From Nitrospiraceae bacterium (GTDB lineage Bacteria; Nitrospirota; Nitrospiria; Nitrospirales; Nitrospiraceae), in contig JAABQN010000140.1 of NCBI GenBank assembly GCA_011391455.1, positions 1 through 5,569 on the forward strand: 5,569 nucleotides of DNA, in the 5' to 3' direction. This document shows, piece by piece, positions 1 through 5,436 of the stretch. Below the pieces are notes generated by a model. That model saw nothing but the letters and a program-made list of their open reading frames with translations. It searched no databases and was not told the origin of the DNA. How positions within the stretch are numbered: the stretch's first letter is position 1; every line of letters starts with the position of its first letter. Made by a program: the position numbers and the translations under genes.

Positions 1-1
1 A

Positions 2-481
2 CAATTTATGATGCCTCGGGTGGAAGAAGAACTGAAAGCGCATCCCTTCTCGGTCATGCATATCGCGTCTCACGGGCAGTTCCAGAGCGATAGCAACGAG
101 ACTTTTTTGCTTGCCTATGACGGGAAGATGACGATGGACCGGCTGGCGGAGTACGTGGGCATGCTGCGTTTTCGAGAAGAGCCCTTGGCCCTGATTACCC
201 TGAGCGCCTGCGAGACCGCTGCGGGGGATGACCGAGCCGCGCTCGGTTTGGCCGGTGTGGCGATCAAGGCAGGGGCACGGAGCGCGTTGGCTTCTCTGTG
301 GTTCCTCGATGACCAGGCTTCTTCCCAGCTGGTCACCGAGTTTTATCAACAACTGCATGACGATTCCGTGGCTTCCACGGCGATGGCGCTCCAGCGCGCA
401 CAACTCAAATTTCTCGAACATCCTGAGTACAATCATCCCGCCTATTGGGCGGCGTTCTTGTTGCTCAATAATTGGCTGTAA
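2..481 (+). CDS. CHAT domain protein, C-terminal part (5' end outside window)
   Basis: The reading frame is open from the left edge to TAA at 479-481, so this is the C-terminal part of a longer protein. The ATG at 8 is probably internal. CHAT domains are caspase-like (clan CD) modules, often placed after TPR repeats, that act as proteases or scaffolds in bacterial signalling and defence. Counting from the ATG at 8, the catalytic dyad motifs are visible: HIASHG with His22, and LSACETA with Cys68. They are followed by the usual GLAGVAIKAGARSALASLW segment, including the Ala-rich strand and W. The C-terminal HPAYWAAFLLLNNW matches the normal CHAT ending, so the 3' end looks complete. Any N-terminal TPRs would lie outside the window. 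It is co-directional with the CHASE2 cyclase downstream, but a 124-bp palindrome lies between them. Family assignment is firm; the substrate is unknown. Confidence 0.92.
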   Translation, partial: QFMMPRVEEELKAHPFSVMHIASHGQFQSDSNETFLLAYDGKMTMDRLAEYVGMLRFREEPLALITLSACETAAGDDRAALGLAGVAIKAGARSALASLWFLDDQASSQLVTEFYQQLHDDSVASTAMALQRAQLKFLEHPEYNHPAYWAAFLLLNNWL

Positions 482-605
482 CAGGCTGTTGATAAAGTCC
501 GCCAGCGGCGTTCTCGCCGCGCTCAGAGGCTCAGCGTACTGCAGAGAGTACGCTTCGCCTCTTCGCTTGCTGCGGCCTTGCTGGACGGTCTTTCTGAACA
601 GCCTG
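482..605. repeat. 124-bp long palindromic (REP/MITE-like) element
   Basis: The terminal 9-mers CAGGCTGTT (482-490) and AACAGCCTG (597-605) are exact inverted copies. An inner stem, AGCGTACT (533-540) with AGTACGCT (547-554), encloses the loop GCAGAG. AGGC (527-530) pairs with GCCT (557-560). All three pairs share one centre, 543.5, so the whole stretch can fold as one long imperfect hairpin with mismatches in the arms. It begins on the base after the CHAT stop codon. No transposase is encoded, so it resembles a non-autonomous palindromic repeat, or possibly an intergenic RNA hairpin or terminator. Copy number elsewhere in the genome cannot be seen from here. Confidence 0.75.
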
Positions 606-699
606 CGATTGCTTCAGGCTCGGATGCCCACAGACTCTTCCTTGCGTTTCGGTCTTGCTCGGGTTGTTTGTCAACGTCCTGCTAGTCTATGCTTTCGCC

Positions 700-2634
700 G
701 TGAGCACTCTCTTGAAGCTGGGCCAATCGATTGTTGCCGTGAGCATCCTTGCGGGGGTGCTGGTTGCACTTTCCGTCCTCGGCATTCGGAGCACCTCAAT
801 CCTTGAGCCCCTTGAATTAACCGTTTATGACTGGCTACTCCAATCCCAGCGTGGGTCGGAGGGGGCCGATCCCCGCATTGTTCTGATTACGGTCACCGAA
901 CAGGATATTTTACGTCAAGGACGGTGGCCGATTACCGATGCGATTCTGGCTGAGTCGTTGACGCGGCTCGCGCAATTCCAGCCGCGCGCGATCGGGGTTG
1001 ATATCTATCGTGATATTCCTGTCGATCCCGGTCATGCAGACCTGAACAGGGTCCTCGTCGAACATCCCCAGATCATTGCTGTGACAAAGCTTGGTGGTGG
1101 CACGGTGTCCGGTATTCCTCCGCCTCCGGCGCTGGCAGGGACCGAGCAAGTGGCGTTCAATGATATTCTCATTGATTCAGACGGAATTGTTCGTCGTGGC
1201 TTACTATTCCAGGAGGCCGGAGAGCAAACAGCCTATGCCTTCGCGCTTCGACTGGCGTTACTGTTTCTTGCTGAGGAAGGGGTTGGCGCGCAGCCTGACC
1301 CTGAAAATCCCGAGCAGCTTCGCCTGGGAGCTACCACCCTCCGGCGATTTGGCCCCAACGACGGTGGATATGTCCGTGCTGACGCAGGCGGGTATCAAAT
1401 ACTCGTGGATTTTTACCGTGGGCATAGCCAGACCACCTCATTCTCATTGACCGCGCTGCTCACCGGTCAGGTCCATCCGGAGGCGATTAGGAACAAGATT
1501 GTCCTGTTTGGCGTCACGGCCGAGAGTGTTCCCGATCTGTTCCATACACCGTTCAGTTCCGGGAATGACACAGGCCGTATGATTCCAGGCGTCGCTGTCC
1601 ATGCCCATATCATCAGCCAGTTTCTCGGAGCTGCTTTAGAAGGGCGCCGCCCGATTGCCACGCCCGGTGAATCGCAGGAGTGGCTGTGGACTATCCTGTG
1701 GGGTCTGTTAGGGGCCGTTCTTGGCGCGTGGATGCGTTCTCCATGGCGGCTTGCGTTGAGTTCGGCGGGCGGGCTGTGCGTCCTTGGCATCATGGTGGTC
1801 GTAGCGTTTGCTCAGGGATGGTGGATCCCGCTCGTGCCACCGTCCCTGGCGTGGGTTCTCTCTGGGTCCGTCGTCACGATTTGGGTGTTGAGCCGGGAGC
1901 GGAAGGAGCGCGCCCTTCTGATGCATCTGTTTTCCAAGCATGTGTCCGGGGAAGTGGCTGAAGCTGTCTGGCGACAGCGTGATCAGTTTCTGAAAGATGG
2001 GCGCCCTCGATCGCAACAATTAGTCGCGACGGTCTTTTTCTCCGACTTTAAGGGTTATACAGCCGCTTCAGAAAAAATGACTCCTGAAGCTCTGATGGAC
2101 TGGGTCAATGCCTATTTGGATGTCATGGCGGGGCTGGTGATCAAGCATAAAGGTGTCATCGATGATTACGCAGGGGATGCGATCAAAGCCAATTTCGGTG
2201 TGCCACTTCCACGGAAATCAGAGGAGGAAATCGCCCAGGATGCGGTGAATGCCGTGACCTGTGCTCTCGCCATGGAGGGGCAGATGCATCGGCTCAACTT
2301 ACGACATCAACAGGATGGTCTCGCGACGATCGGCATGCGGATTGGAATTCACACCGGACTGGTTGTAGCCGGGAGTGTGGGCACGTCGGATCGACTCAAA
2401 TATACGACGGTCGGTGATGCGGTGAATACGGCGGCGCGATTAGAAAGTATGGATCGGGATATCGTGCAGGAGACGCCAGGGCGGCGCTTATGCCGGATTT
2501 TGATCGACGAGAGCACGAAGCGCTATCTTGGAGATCGCTTCCTGCTCGATCAAATTGGAGAGGTCAGCGTCAAGGGCAAGGAACAAACTTTAATGGTTTA
2601 CAGGGTCATCGGTTATGCAGAGGGGAAGTTTTGA
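700..2634 (+). CDS. CHASE2 sensor-class III adenylate/guanylate cyclase
   Basis: This is a membrane sensor with cyclic nucleotide output. With GTG 700 as start (644 aa), there is one N-terminal membrane segment (about 10-28). The CHASE2 extracytoplasmic sensor follows (about 30-325), starting with the typical LELTVYDWLLQSQRG. Three closely spaced membrane segments come next (about 328-344, 351-371, 376-397), then a signalling helix (RKERALLMHLFSKHVSGEVAEAVW) and the catalytic domain (about 440-640). The metal-binding aspartates are D449 (FFSDFKGYT) and D493 (AGDAIKANFG). The transition-state pair N576/R580 is in AVNTAARLE. Of the two substrate-specifying positions, T569 (YTTVG) is normal for bacterial adenylyl cyclases, but the usual Lys is D489 (IDDYAGD). 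No ATG lies between the in-frame stop at 595-597 and the conserved region. TTG 655 (659 aa) is the alternative start, and neither has a clear Shine-Dalgarno. GTG 700 is chosen because it leaves a normal CHASE2 N-terminus. Confidence 0.9.
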   Translation: MSTLLKLGQSIVAVSILAGVLVALSVLGIRSTSILEPLELTVYDWLLQSQRGSEGADPRIVLITVTEQDILRQGRWPITDAILAESLTRLAQFQPRAIGVDIYRDIPVDPGHADLNRVLVEHPQIIAVTKLGGGTVSGIPPPPALAGTEQVAFNDILIDSDGIVRRGLLFQEAGEQTAYAFALRLALLFLAEEGVGAQPDPENPEQLRLGATTLRRFGPNDGGYVRADAGGYQILVDFYRGHSQTTSFSLTALLTGQVHPEAIRNKIVLFGVTAESVPDLFHTPFSSGNDTGRMIPGVAVHAHIISQFLGAALEGRRPIATPGESQEWLWTILWGLLGAVLGAWMRSPWRLALSSAGGLCVLGIMVVVAFAQGWWIPLVPPSLAWVLSGSVVTIWVLSRERKERALLMHLFSKHVSGEVAEAVWRQRDQFLKDGRPRSQQLVATVFFSDFKGYTAASEKMTPEALMDWVNAYLDVMAGLVIKHKGVIDDYAGDAIKANFGVPLPRKSEEEIAQDAVNAVTCALAMEGQMHRLNLRHQQDGLATIGMRIGIHTGLVVAGSVGTSDRLKYTTVGDAVNTAARLESMDRDIVQETPGRRLCRILIDESTKRYLGDRFLLDQIGEVSVKGKEQTLMVYRVIGYAEGKF

Positions 2635-2671
2635 GTTAGGTCCGGAGCTGATTGCTGAGCGAGAACCAAAA

Positions 2672-2712
2672 ACTCAACACTCAGAACTCAGAACTTAGAA
2701 CTCCTTCGCCCA
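2672..2712. repeat. Degenerate heptamer tandem array with CGCCCA tail
   Basis: Units are read in sevens: ACTCAAC, ACTCAGA, ACTCAGA, ACTTAGA, ACTCCTT, then CGCCCA. The array lies between the convergent ends of the cyclase and DUF928 genes. A reverse-complement copy with the same tail lies at 5367-5410. The two share an exact 19-mer (2676-2694 and 5392-5410) plus TTCGCCCA, and they differ by one heptamer. I see no hairpin with a T-run in the 86-bp gap, so no terminator is called here. Confidence 0.8.
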
Positions 2713-2720
2713 AGCGGTCC

Positions 2721-3497
2721 TCACCCGGCCTTTCCATCTTGAACAGTGAGGTCAAAACTTCCGACCTCGGGTAAGTCGACTTGATCCAACAAGTCGACCC
2801 GTTGTTTTCGTAACGTCATATCTGACGGCGCTGATTCGATCATCTCTGAAATGGCCATCACTGCGTCATACCATAGCCCCTCTGCTGCAAATCGATACAA
2901 GGCATCGGTGGTGGGAGCCGCTGTTAGGAAGGTAGGATTCATGGTGGCGCGCTCGACTCGTTCGATGGCGCCTACAGCAATGATATCTTTGGATCGACGC
3001 TTCGGGTCGAGGACGAGGGCGATGGACCAGGTGTAGCGCTCACCAGGAATCAGTTTCACTCCATAGTCTGAGAGGCGCACCCGCTGTATTCCGGCCTTCG
3101 ATGGCACCGGCAACGGCTTTTCCAGTAGGGGGGCATCGCCTTTTTCAAGTGTCAGGGTCAATTCTACAGGGTTCGTCACGACGTCGGAGGCAAACCAATA
3201 GAGATCGGGTTGTTCACGCACGGTTAAGCCGGTATGACCTGGTGCAAGCACGGACAGAATCGGGACAGACTTGTTTGTCCCACGAGTCCCTCCTCCCACC
3301 CGCCGCCCGGCTGAAGGGGCACCGAGACCTCGAGGCGGCTGATAGAGAAGAGTCTTTGCAACCTGTGCCTTCTGCTCTTTGACTTCCTTCGCAAGCGATG
3401 AGGATGCGGTTGGATTGTCCTCCGCGGTCACGGCAAGCGGCAGGCTGATGAGAAACCCGATGATGAAACCCCACCTCATGAGTGTTTTCCGTTTCAT
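2721..3497 (-). CDS. DUF928 family exported protein
   Basis: This 258-aa protein has an N-terminal signal peptide: positively charged MKRKTLMR, a hydrophobic stretch at about 9-22, and a likely cleavage after AVTA (residue 25). The mature part carries DUF928 hallmarks: YQPPRGLGAPSAGRRVGGGTRG near residue 52, then SVLAPGHTGLTVREQPDLYWF. A beta-rich middle follows with LTLTLEKG and LIPGERYTWSIALVLDP. The end has GAIERVER and AAEGLWYDAVMAISEM. This length is normal for the family. DUF928 proteins have no established biochemical function. They are often found in cyanobacteria near CHAT and CHASE2 genes, as here, so a periplasmic partner of the CHASE2 sensor is a reasonable inference, not a demonstrated role. 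The start is fixed by AGGAGGTG five bases upstream of ATG. It is convergent with the cyclase, so it is not in the same operon. Confidence 0.88.
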   Translation of the reverse strand: MKRKTLMRWGFIIGFLISLPLAVTAEDNPTASSSLAKEVKEQKAQVAKTLLYQPPRGLGAPSAGRRVGGGTRGTNKSVPILSVLAPGHTGLTVREQPDLYWFASDVVTNPVELTLTLEKGDAPLLEKPLPVPSKAGIQRVRLSDYGVKLIPGERYTWSIALVLDPKRRSKDIIAVGAIERVERATMNPTFLTAAPTTDALYRFAAEGLWYDAVMAISEMIESAPSDMTLRKQRVDLLDQVDLPEVGSFDLTVQDGKAG

Positions 3498-3502
3498 TGT
3501 GG

Positions 3503-3510
3503 CACCTCCT
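3503..3510 (-). promoter_or_regulatory. Strong ribosome binding site of the DUF928 gene
   Basis: On the minus strand AGGAGGTG is followed by CCACA and then ATG. This is a near-perfect anti-16S match at a five-base spacing. It fixes the start at 3497 and predicts efficient translation. Confidence 0.85.
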
Positions 3511-3519
3511 GTTTTCCAA

Positions 3520-3956
3520 TAGCGTTGGAATCTAATAGATGTAGTGCAATGAATGGACCAGCCAGCATCGTTAATAAGATGATCGAAGGGGCAGTCGTGC
3601 TAACACCATAACACTATGATTGTTCAACGATTGTATGATGAGCCGGCAAGATGATGTTGTCAAGAGCATTGAATCGCGCGTGGCAGCGCGAGTCAGTTCT
3701 TTCTTTGGAGCCTTTTGGGCGTGATGAAATGATCCAGTCTGAATCCAAAGTGATTCAATTATTATTCTTGGCAACGGTCAGGCGTGCCATAGACGCGTGG
3801 CTAGTTTCTGAGTGCCCTCGATTGAGGGGATACCAATTTTGCAGGGATTGTGGTTTCCCCGGCATTCCCGTAGAGAGGAGGCAAAGTCCAAGAGAAGCAG
3901 TCCATGCCAATACGGTCGAACTTACCGTATGCTGTAGCTGATGAAGGTTCAATCAC
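3520..3956. other. Gap of about 440 bp with no convincing gene
   Basis: This gap separates the divergent DUF928 and lipoprotein genes. The open frames here (a 96-codon plus frame from 3651 and short minus-strand frames) lack a ribosome binding site at proper distance and recognisable domains. Small structures are visible: a hairpin TCGCGC/GCGCGA around 3675-3691, a five-base stem CCCTC/GAGGG with loop GATT at 3815-3828, and a direct repeat GATTGT at 3618-3623 and 3629-3634. An AGGAGG near 3876-3881 has no start codon within a usable distance. The gap probably holds the promoters of both genes. I could not identify an RNA gene. Confidence 0.5.
3545..3560 (-). promoter_or_regulatory. Candidate sigma-54 (-24/-12) promoter for the DUF928 gene
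   Basis: The minus strand reads TGGTCCATTCATTGCA. The invariant GG and GC are separated by exactly ten bases, and the -12 part TTGCA is a full match. The -24 part keeps TGG and one further base of the consensus TGGCACG. Transcription would start near 3535, leaving a leader of about 38 bases before ATG 3497, and I found no convincing sigma-70 promoter in this gap. The match is partial and could be due to chance. Confidence 0.3.
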
Positions 3957-3961
3957 GAGGG
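3957..3961 (+). promoter_or_regulatory. Ribosome binding site deciding the GTG start of the lipoprotein
   Basis: GAGGG lies four bases before GTG 3966. An in-frame TGA at 3942-3944 with no other start codon between them leaves 3966 as the only start that keeps the complete signal peptide. Confidence 0.65.
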
Positions 3962-3965
3962 AATT

Positions 3966-4385
3966 GTGTGTCCTAGGGTATTAGATCTGAGCAGAGCGAG
4001 CAGCATCATCCTTCTCGTGGCCTCGCTGGCCGGCTGTGGCGAGCCGATGTTTGAAAATGCCGGCAGTCAGCATAGTCTGCTGGAGGATCGGGAGGCCTGT
4101 GCCATGGAGATGGAGCAGAGTCCCGCCGCGATTGCCTACCGTCAGAATCCCACGGCGCATCCAGAGTATATGAGCCAGGTCTTCACAGAGATGAACCAAT
4201 GCATCGAACTCAAAGGCTGGAAGCAAGTGAGGTCTCAGCAAGAACAAGAGCAGGTGCGTGACGCGATCGCATCTGAATTGGCGCAATCAGGACAGTCAGC
4301 GCCACGCTCAGATCCTAAGGCCACCGAAGCGTTCGTGCGCGGGGTGGAGGAGAGACTCGCGCCGGTGCCAAGTTCGACGCGGTGA
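3966..4385 (+). CDS. Small hypothetical lipoprotein
   Basis: This 139-aa protein has a lipoprotein signal peptide: MCPRVLDLSRASS, a hydrophobic stretch IILLVASLAG, and the lipobox LAGC with the acylated Cys at 24. The mature part is mostly helical and polar. Two more cysteines, C45 (REACAMEME) and C79 (EMNQCIELKGW), are 34 residues apart. They flank a region with the NPTAHPEY motif and could form a disulfide in the periplasm. The Cys followed by KGW recalls other small envelope lipoproteins with a C-x-x-x-KGW ending, but I do not recognise the family and give no function. The C-terminal 50 residues are Gln/Ser/Pro-rich and probably disordered. The gene stands alone, divergent from DUF928 and convergent with the toxin-antitoxin operon. 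Confidence 0.75.
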   Translation: MCPRVLDLSRASSIILLVASLAGCGEPMFENAGSQHSLLEDREACAMEMEQSPAAIAYRQNPTAHPEYMSQVFTEMNQCIELKGWKQVRSQQEQEQVRDAIASELAQSGQSAPRSDPKATEAFVRGVEERLAPVPSSTR

Positions 4386-4392
4386 TGGAGAA

Positions 4393-4416
4393 GGTTGAGG
4401 TTAAGGCTCAGGTTGA
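4393..4416. repeat. Hexamer tandem array
   Basis: There are four units of six: GGTTGA, GGTTAA, GGCTCA, GGTTGA. The array sits eight bases after the lipoprotein stop, in the gap before the convergent PIN toxin gene. This is a second class of short degenerate tandem repeat, different from the heptamers. No terminator hairpin is seen in this 72-bp gap. Confidence 0.6.
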
Positions 4417-4457
4417 TGGGTAGAAAGTTGGAGGATGGATTCAGACTCTGCGACTTT

Positions 4458-4889
4458 TCAGCGTGGACGTCTCTTTGTCTGTGTGCGCTGTCGGTAGAAG
4501 TCCAGAAACTCTGCGGGCGTAAGAACCCGCATGCCCTGTCGTGCCGCCGACGGAAAGTGTTTCAAATTGCCGGTAATGAGACATTCGGCACGCCCGGCCA
4601 GAGCGACTTCCAGGAACGCTTCATCCTCCTCGTCCGGCAGACGAACGGATAAGGGATCAGCAGCGACAATGAAGCCTACGGCTTTCACATGATCCAGTAG
4701 CGCCGCAATGTGATCCGGGCTAAAGGAAAACTTGGGACGCTTCAGAACCTGGATATACTCTGCCATGATTCGGGCGTCGTAGAGGAGGGACAAGCTCCCT
4801 GCAGCGATCATACGGACCGCTTCACCGGGATGTCCGAAGGGAGACAGTAGGCCTGAGACGAGGACATTCGTGTCTACGACGGCTTTCAC
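4458..4889 (-). CDS. PIN domain toxin of a type II toxin-antitoxin system (COG1569 type)
   Basis: This 143-aa, full-length PIN domain protein is a predicted Mg2+-dependent ribonuclease that would cut RNA when free of its antitoxin. The acidic active-site residues are visible: D6 in VVDTNVLVSGL, E44 in IMAEYIQVL, and D89 in LPDEEDEAFLEVAL. The fourth position is N108 in LITGNLKHFP, which is usual for this subfamily, where GN replaces the GD of classical VapC. The Arg-rich tail TQTKRRPR may contact RNA. The start is GTG at 4889, and its last bases form the antitoxin's stop (GTGA, four-base overlap), so translation is probably coupled. No separate strong ribosome binding site is seen. Family is clear; the RNA target is not. 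Confidence 0.88.
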   Translation of the reverse strand: MKAVVDTNVLVSGLLSPFGHPGEAVRMIAAGSLSLLYDARIMAEYIQVLKRPKFSFSPDHIAALLDHVKAVGFIVAADPLSVRLPDEEDEAFLEVALAGRAECLITGNLKHFPSAARQGMRVLTPAEFLDFYRQRTQTKRRPR

Positions 4890-5173
4890 CGTCGCCGAGC
4901 TTTCCGAGTCGCCGCAATCTCCGCGTTGATCCTCTCGATGGACAGCTTGTCGGTTCCTGCCGCCACGGAGTAAGACTGCATGGATTCAACAGCGGCAATC
5001 GCTCTGGCCTGTCTGAGGGCAACCAGCGAGGCCTCCAGGGTGTCCTCCGACACAGCCGAAAGAATGGCGATCGGTTTCCCGTTTGACGTGAGCACCAGTT
5101 CTTTGTCGCGAGACAGCTTTGTCCAGACCTCAGTGGGTTGCCCTCGCAAGTCGCGCACAGTAATGAATTTCAT
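4886..5173 (-). CDS. Phd/YefM family antitoxin
   Basis: This 95-aa partner of the PIN toxin starts with the Phd/YefM DNA-binding fold: MKFITVRDLRGQPTEVWTKL, then ELVLTSNGKPIAILSAV. The NGKPIAIL strand is the family signature. The C-terminal half, from about residue 45 (TLEASLVALRQARAIAAVESMQ) to the basic end ATRKARRR, would wrap and neutralise the toxin. Family members form dimers that also repress their own promoter. The start at 5173 is supported by GGAGGT six bases upstream. It is the first gene of the operon, as expected for such pairs. Confidence 0.88.
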   Translation of the reverse strand: MKFITVRDLRGQPTEVWTKLSRDKELVLTSNGKPIAILSAVSEDTLEASLVALRQARAIAAVESMQSYSVAAGTDKLSIERINAEIAATRKARRR

Positions 5174-5179
5174 GGCCTG

Positions 5180-5185
5180 ACCTCC
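5180..5185 (-). promoter_or_regulatory. Ribosome binding site of the antitoxin
   Basis: The minus strand reads GGAGGT, six bases before ATG 5173. It is stronger than anything in front of the toxin start, which fits the usual excess of antitoxin over toxin. Confidence 0.75.
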
Positions 5186-5202
5186 ATTTCGTGAGTGACG
5201 TT

Positions 5203-5231
5203 ATGGTACGTATTATATGCACGATTGTCAA
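5203..5231 (-). promoter_or_regulatory. Candidate sigma-70 promoter of the toxin-antitoxin operon
   Basis: On the minus strand a perfect TTGACA (5226-5231) is followed after 17 bases by TACCAT (5203-5208, four of six matches to TATAAT). Transcription would begin near 5196, just ahead of the ribosome binding site. A perfect TATAAT also exists at 5212-5217, but it is only eight bases from TTGACA, so the two cannot work together. Confidence 0.5.
5206..5222. promoter_or_regulatory. Candidate operator: imperfect palindrome inside the promoter
   Basis: GTACGTATTATATGCAC agrees with its own reverse complement at about 12 of 17 positions. It fills most of the spacer between the -35 and -10 boxes. 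This is where a Phd/YefM dimer would be expected to bind for autorepression. The assignment rests on symmetry and location only. Confidence 0.4.
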
Positions 5232-5352
5232 TCAATGAATGGTCGGTGCAAGAACACGCGAACCTTCCTTGATGCCAAAGCGCCGCCGCAGAGATGCGGG
5301 AATAACCACGGCCCCCCCCCCGTTTGCCTGCCACGCTCATTTCTGTGAGCAT
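5232..5352 (-). pseudogene. Frameshifted, truncated AbrB/MazE-like antitoxin remnant
   Basis: From ATG 5352 the frame reads MLTEMSVAGKRGG, then runs into ten G (plus-strand C at 5312-5321). After the run, one frame over, the sequence reads VVIPASLRRRFGIKEGSRVL, the core of an AbrB/SpoVT swapped-hairpin DNA-binding domain. The domain normally reads GQVVIP..LR..LGI..G..V. Removing one G joins the two parts into a 39-residue frame that ends APTIH at TGA 5232-5234. Intact antitoxins of this type are about 70-90 aa, so the 3' half is missing as well as the frame being shifted. GGAG lies at 5357-5360, four bases before ATG. No partner toxin follows; the Phd-PIN operon starts instead. The slippery tract could also be a read error or a phase-variable site, but the truncation makes a relic most likely. 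Confidence 0.7.
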
Positions 5353-5366
5353 AGAACTCCGCTAGC

Positions 5367-5410
5367 TGGGCGAAGAAGTTCTGAGTTCTGGGTTCTGAGT
5401 TCTGAGTGTT
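5367..5410. repeat. Heptamer tandem array, inverted copy of the array at 2672-2712
   Basis: TGGGCGAA (5367-5374) is followed by GTTCTGA, GTTCTGG, GTTCTGA, GTTCTGA (5378-5405) and GTGTT. Read on the minus strand it matches the left array, including an exact 19-mer and the TTCGCCCA tail, with one extra heptamer. It lies just upstream of the AbrB remnant. Confidence 0.8.
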
Positions 5411-5436
5411 AGACGGGCGAGACTGGTCTATCTGGT

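Noticed and set aside
3815..3828. CCCTC/GAGGG hairpin as a rho-independent terminator
   Set aside because: The stem is only five bases and is not followed directly by a T-run; no plus-strand gene ends just before it.
3651..3941. A 96-codon plus-strand open frame in the gap between DUF928 and the lipoprotein
   Set aside because: It has no ribosome binding site at a proper distance, no recognisable domain, and a composition rich in Trp, Cys and Arg that looks like a random frame.
3755..3952. A 65-codon minus-strand frame whose N-terminus resembles a signal peptide
   Set aside because: It starts with TTG, has no ribosome binding site, and the hydrophobic stretch is followed by no recognisable domain.
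3946..3954. GGTTCAATC resembling a tRNA T-loop
   Set aside because: The flanking bases do not form a five-base T stem, and no acceptor, D or anticodon arm can be placed around it.
4563..4571. Asn (N108) instead of the fourth acidic residue in the PIN toxin as a sign of inactivation
   Set aside because: The GNLKHFP form is typical of the COG1569 PIN subfamily, and D6, E44 and D89 are intact.
5212..5231. TTGACA with the perfect TATAAT as one sigma-70 promoter
   Set aside because: They are only eight bases apart, far too close; TTGACA with TACCAT at 17 bases fits better.
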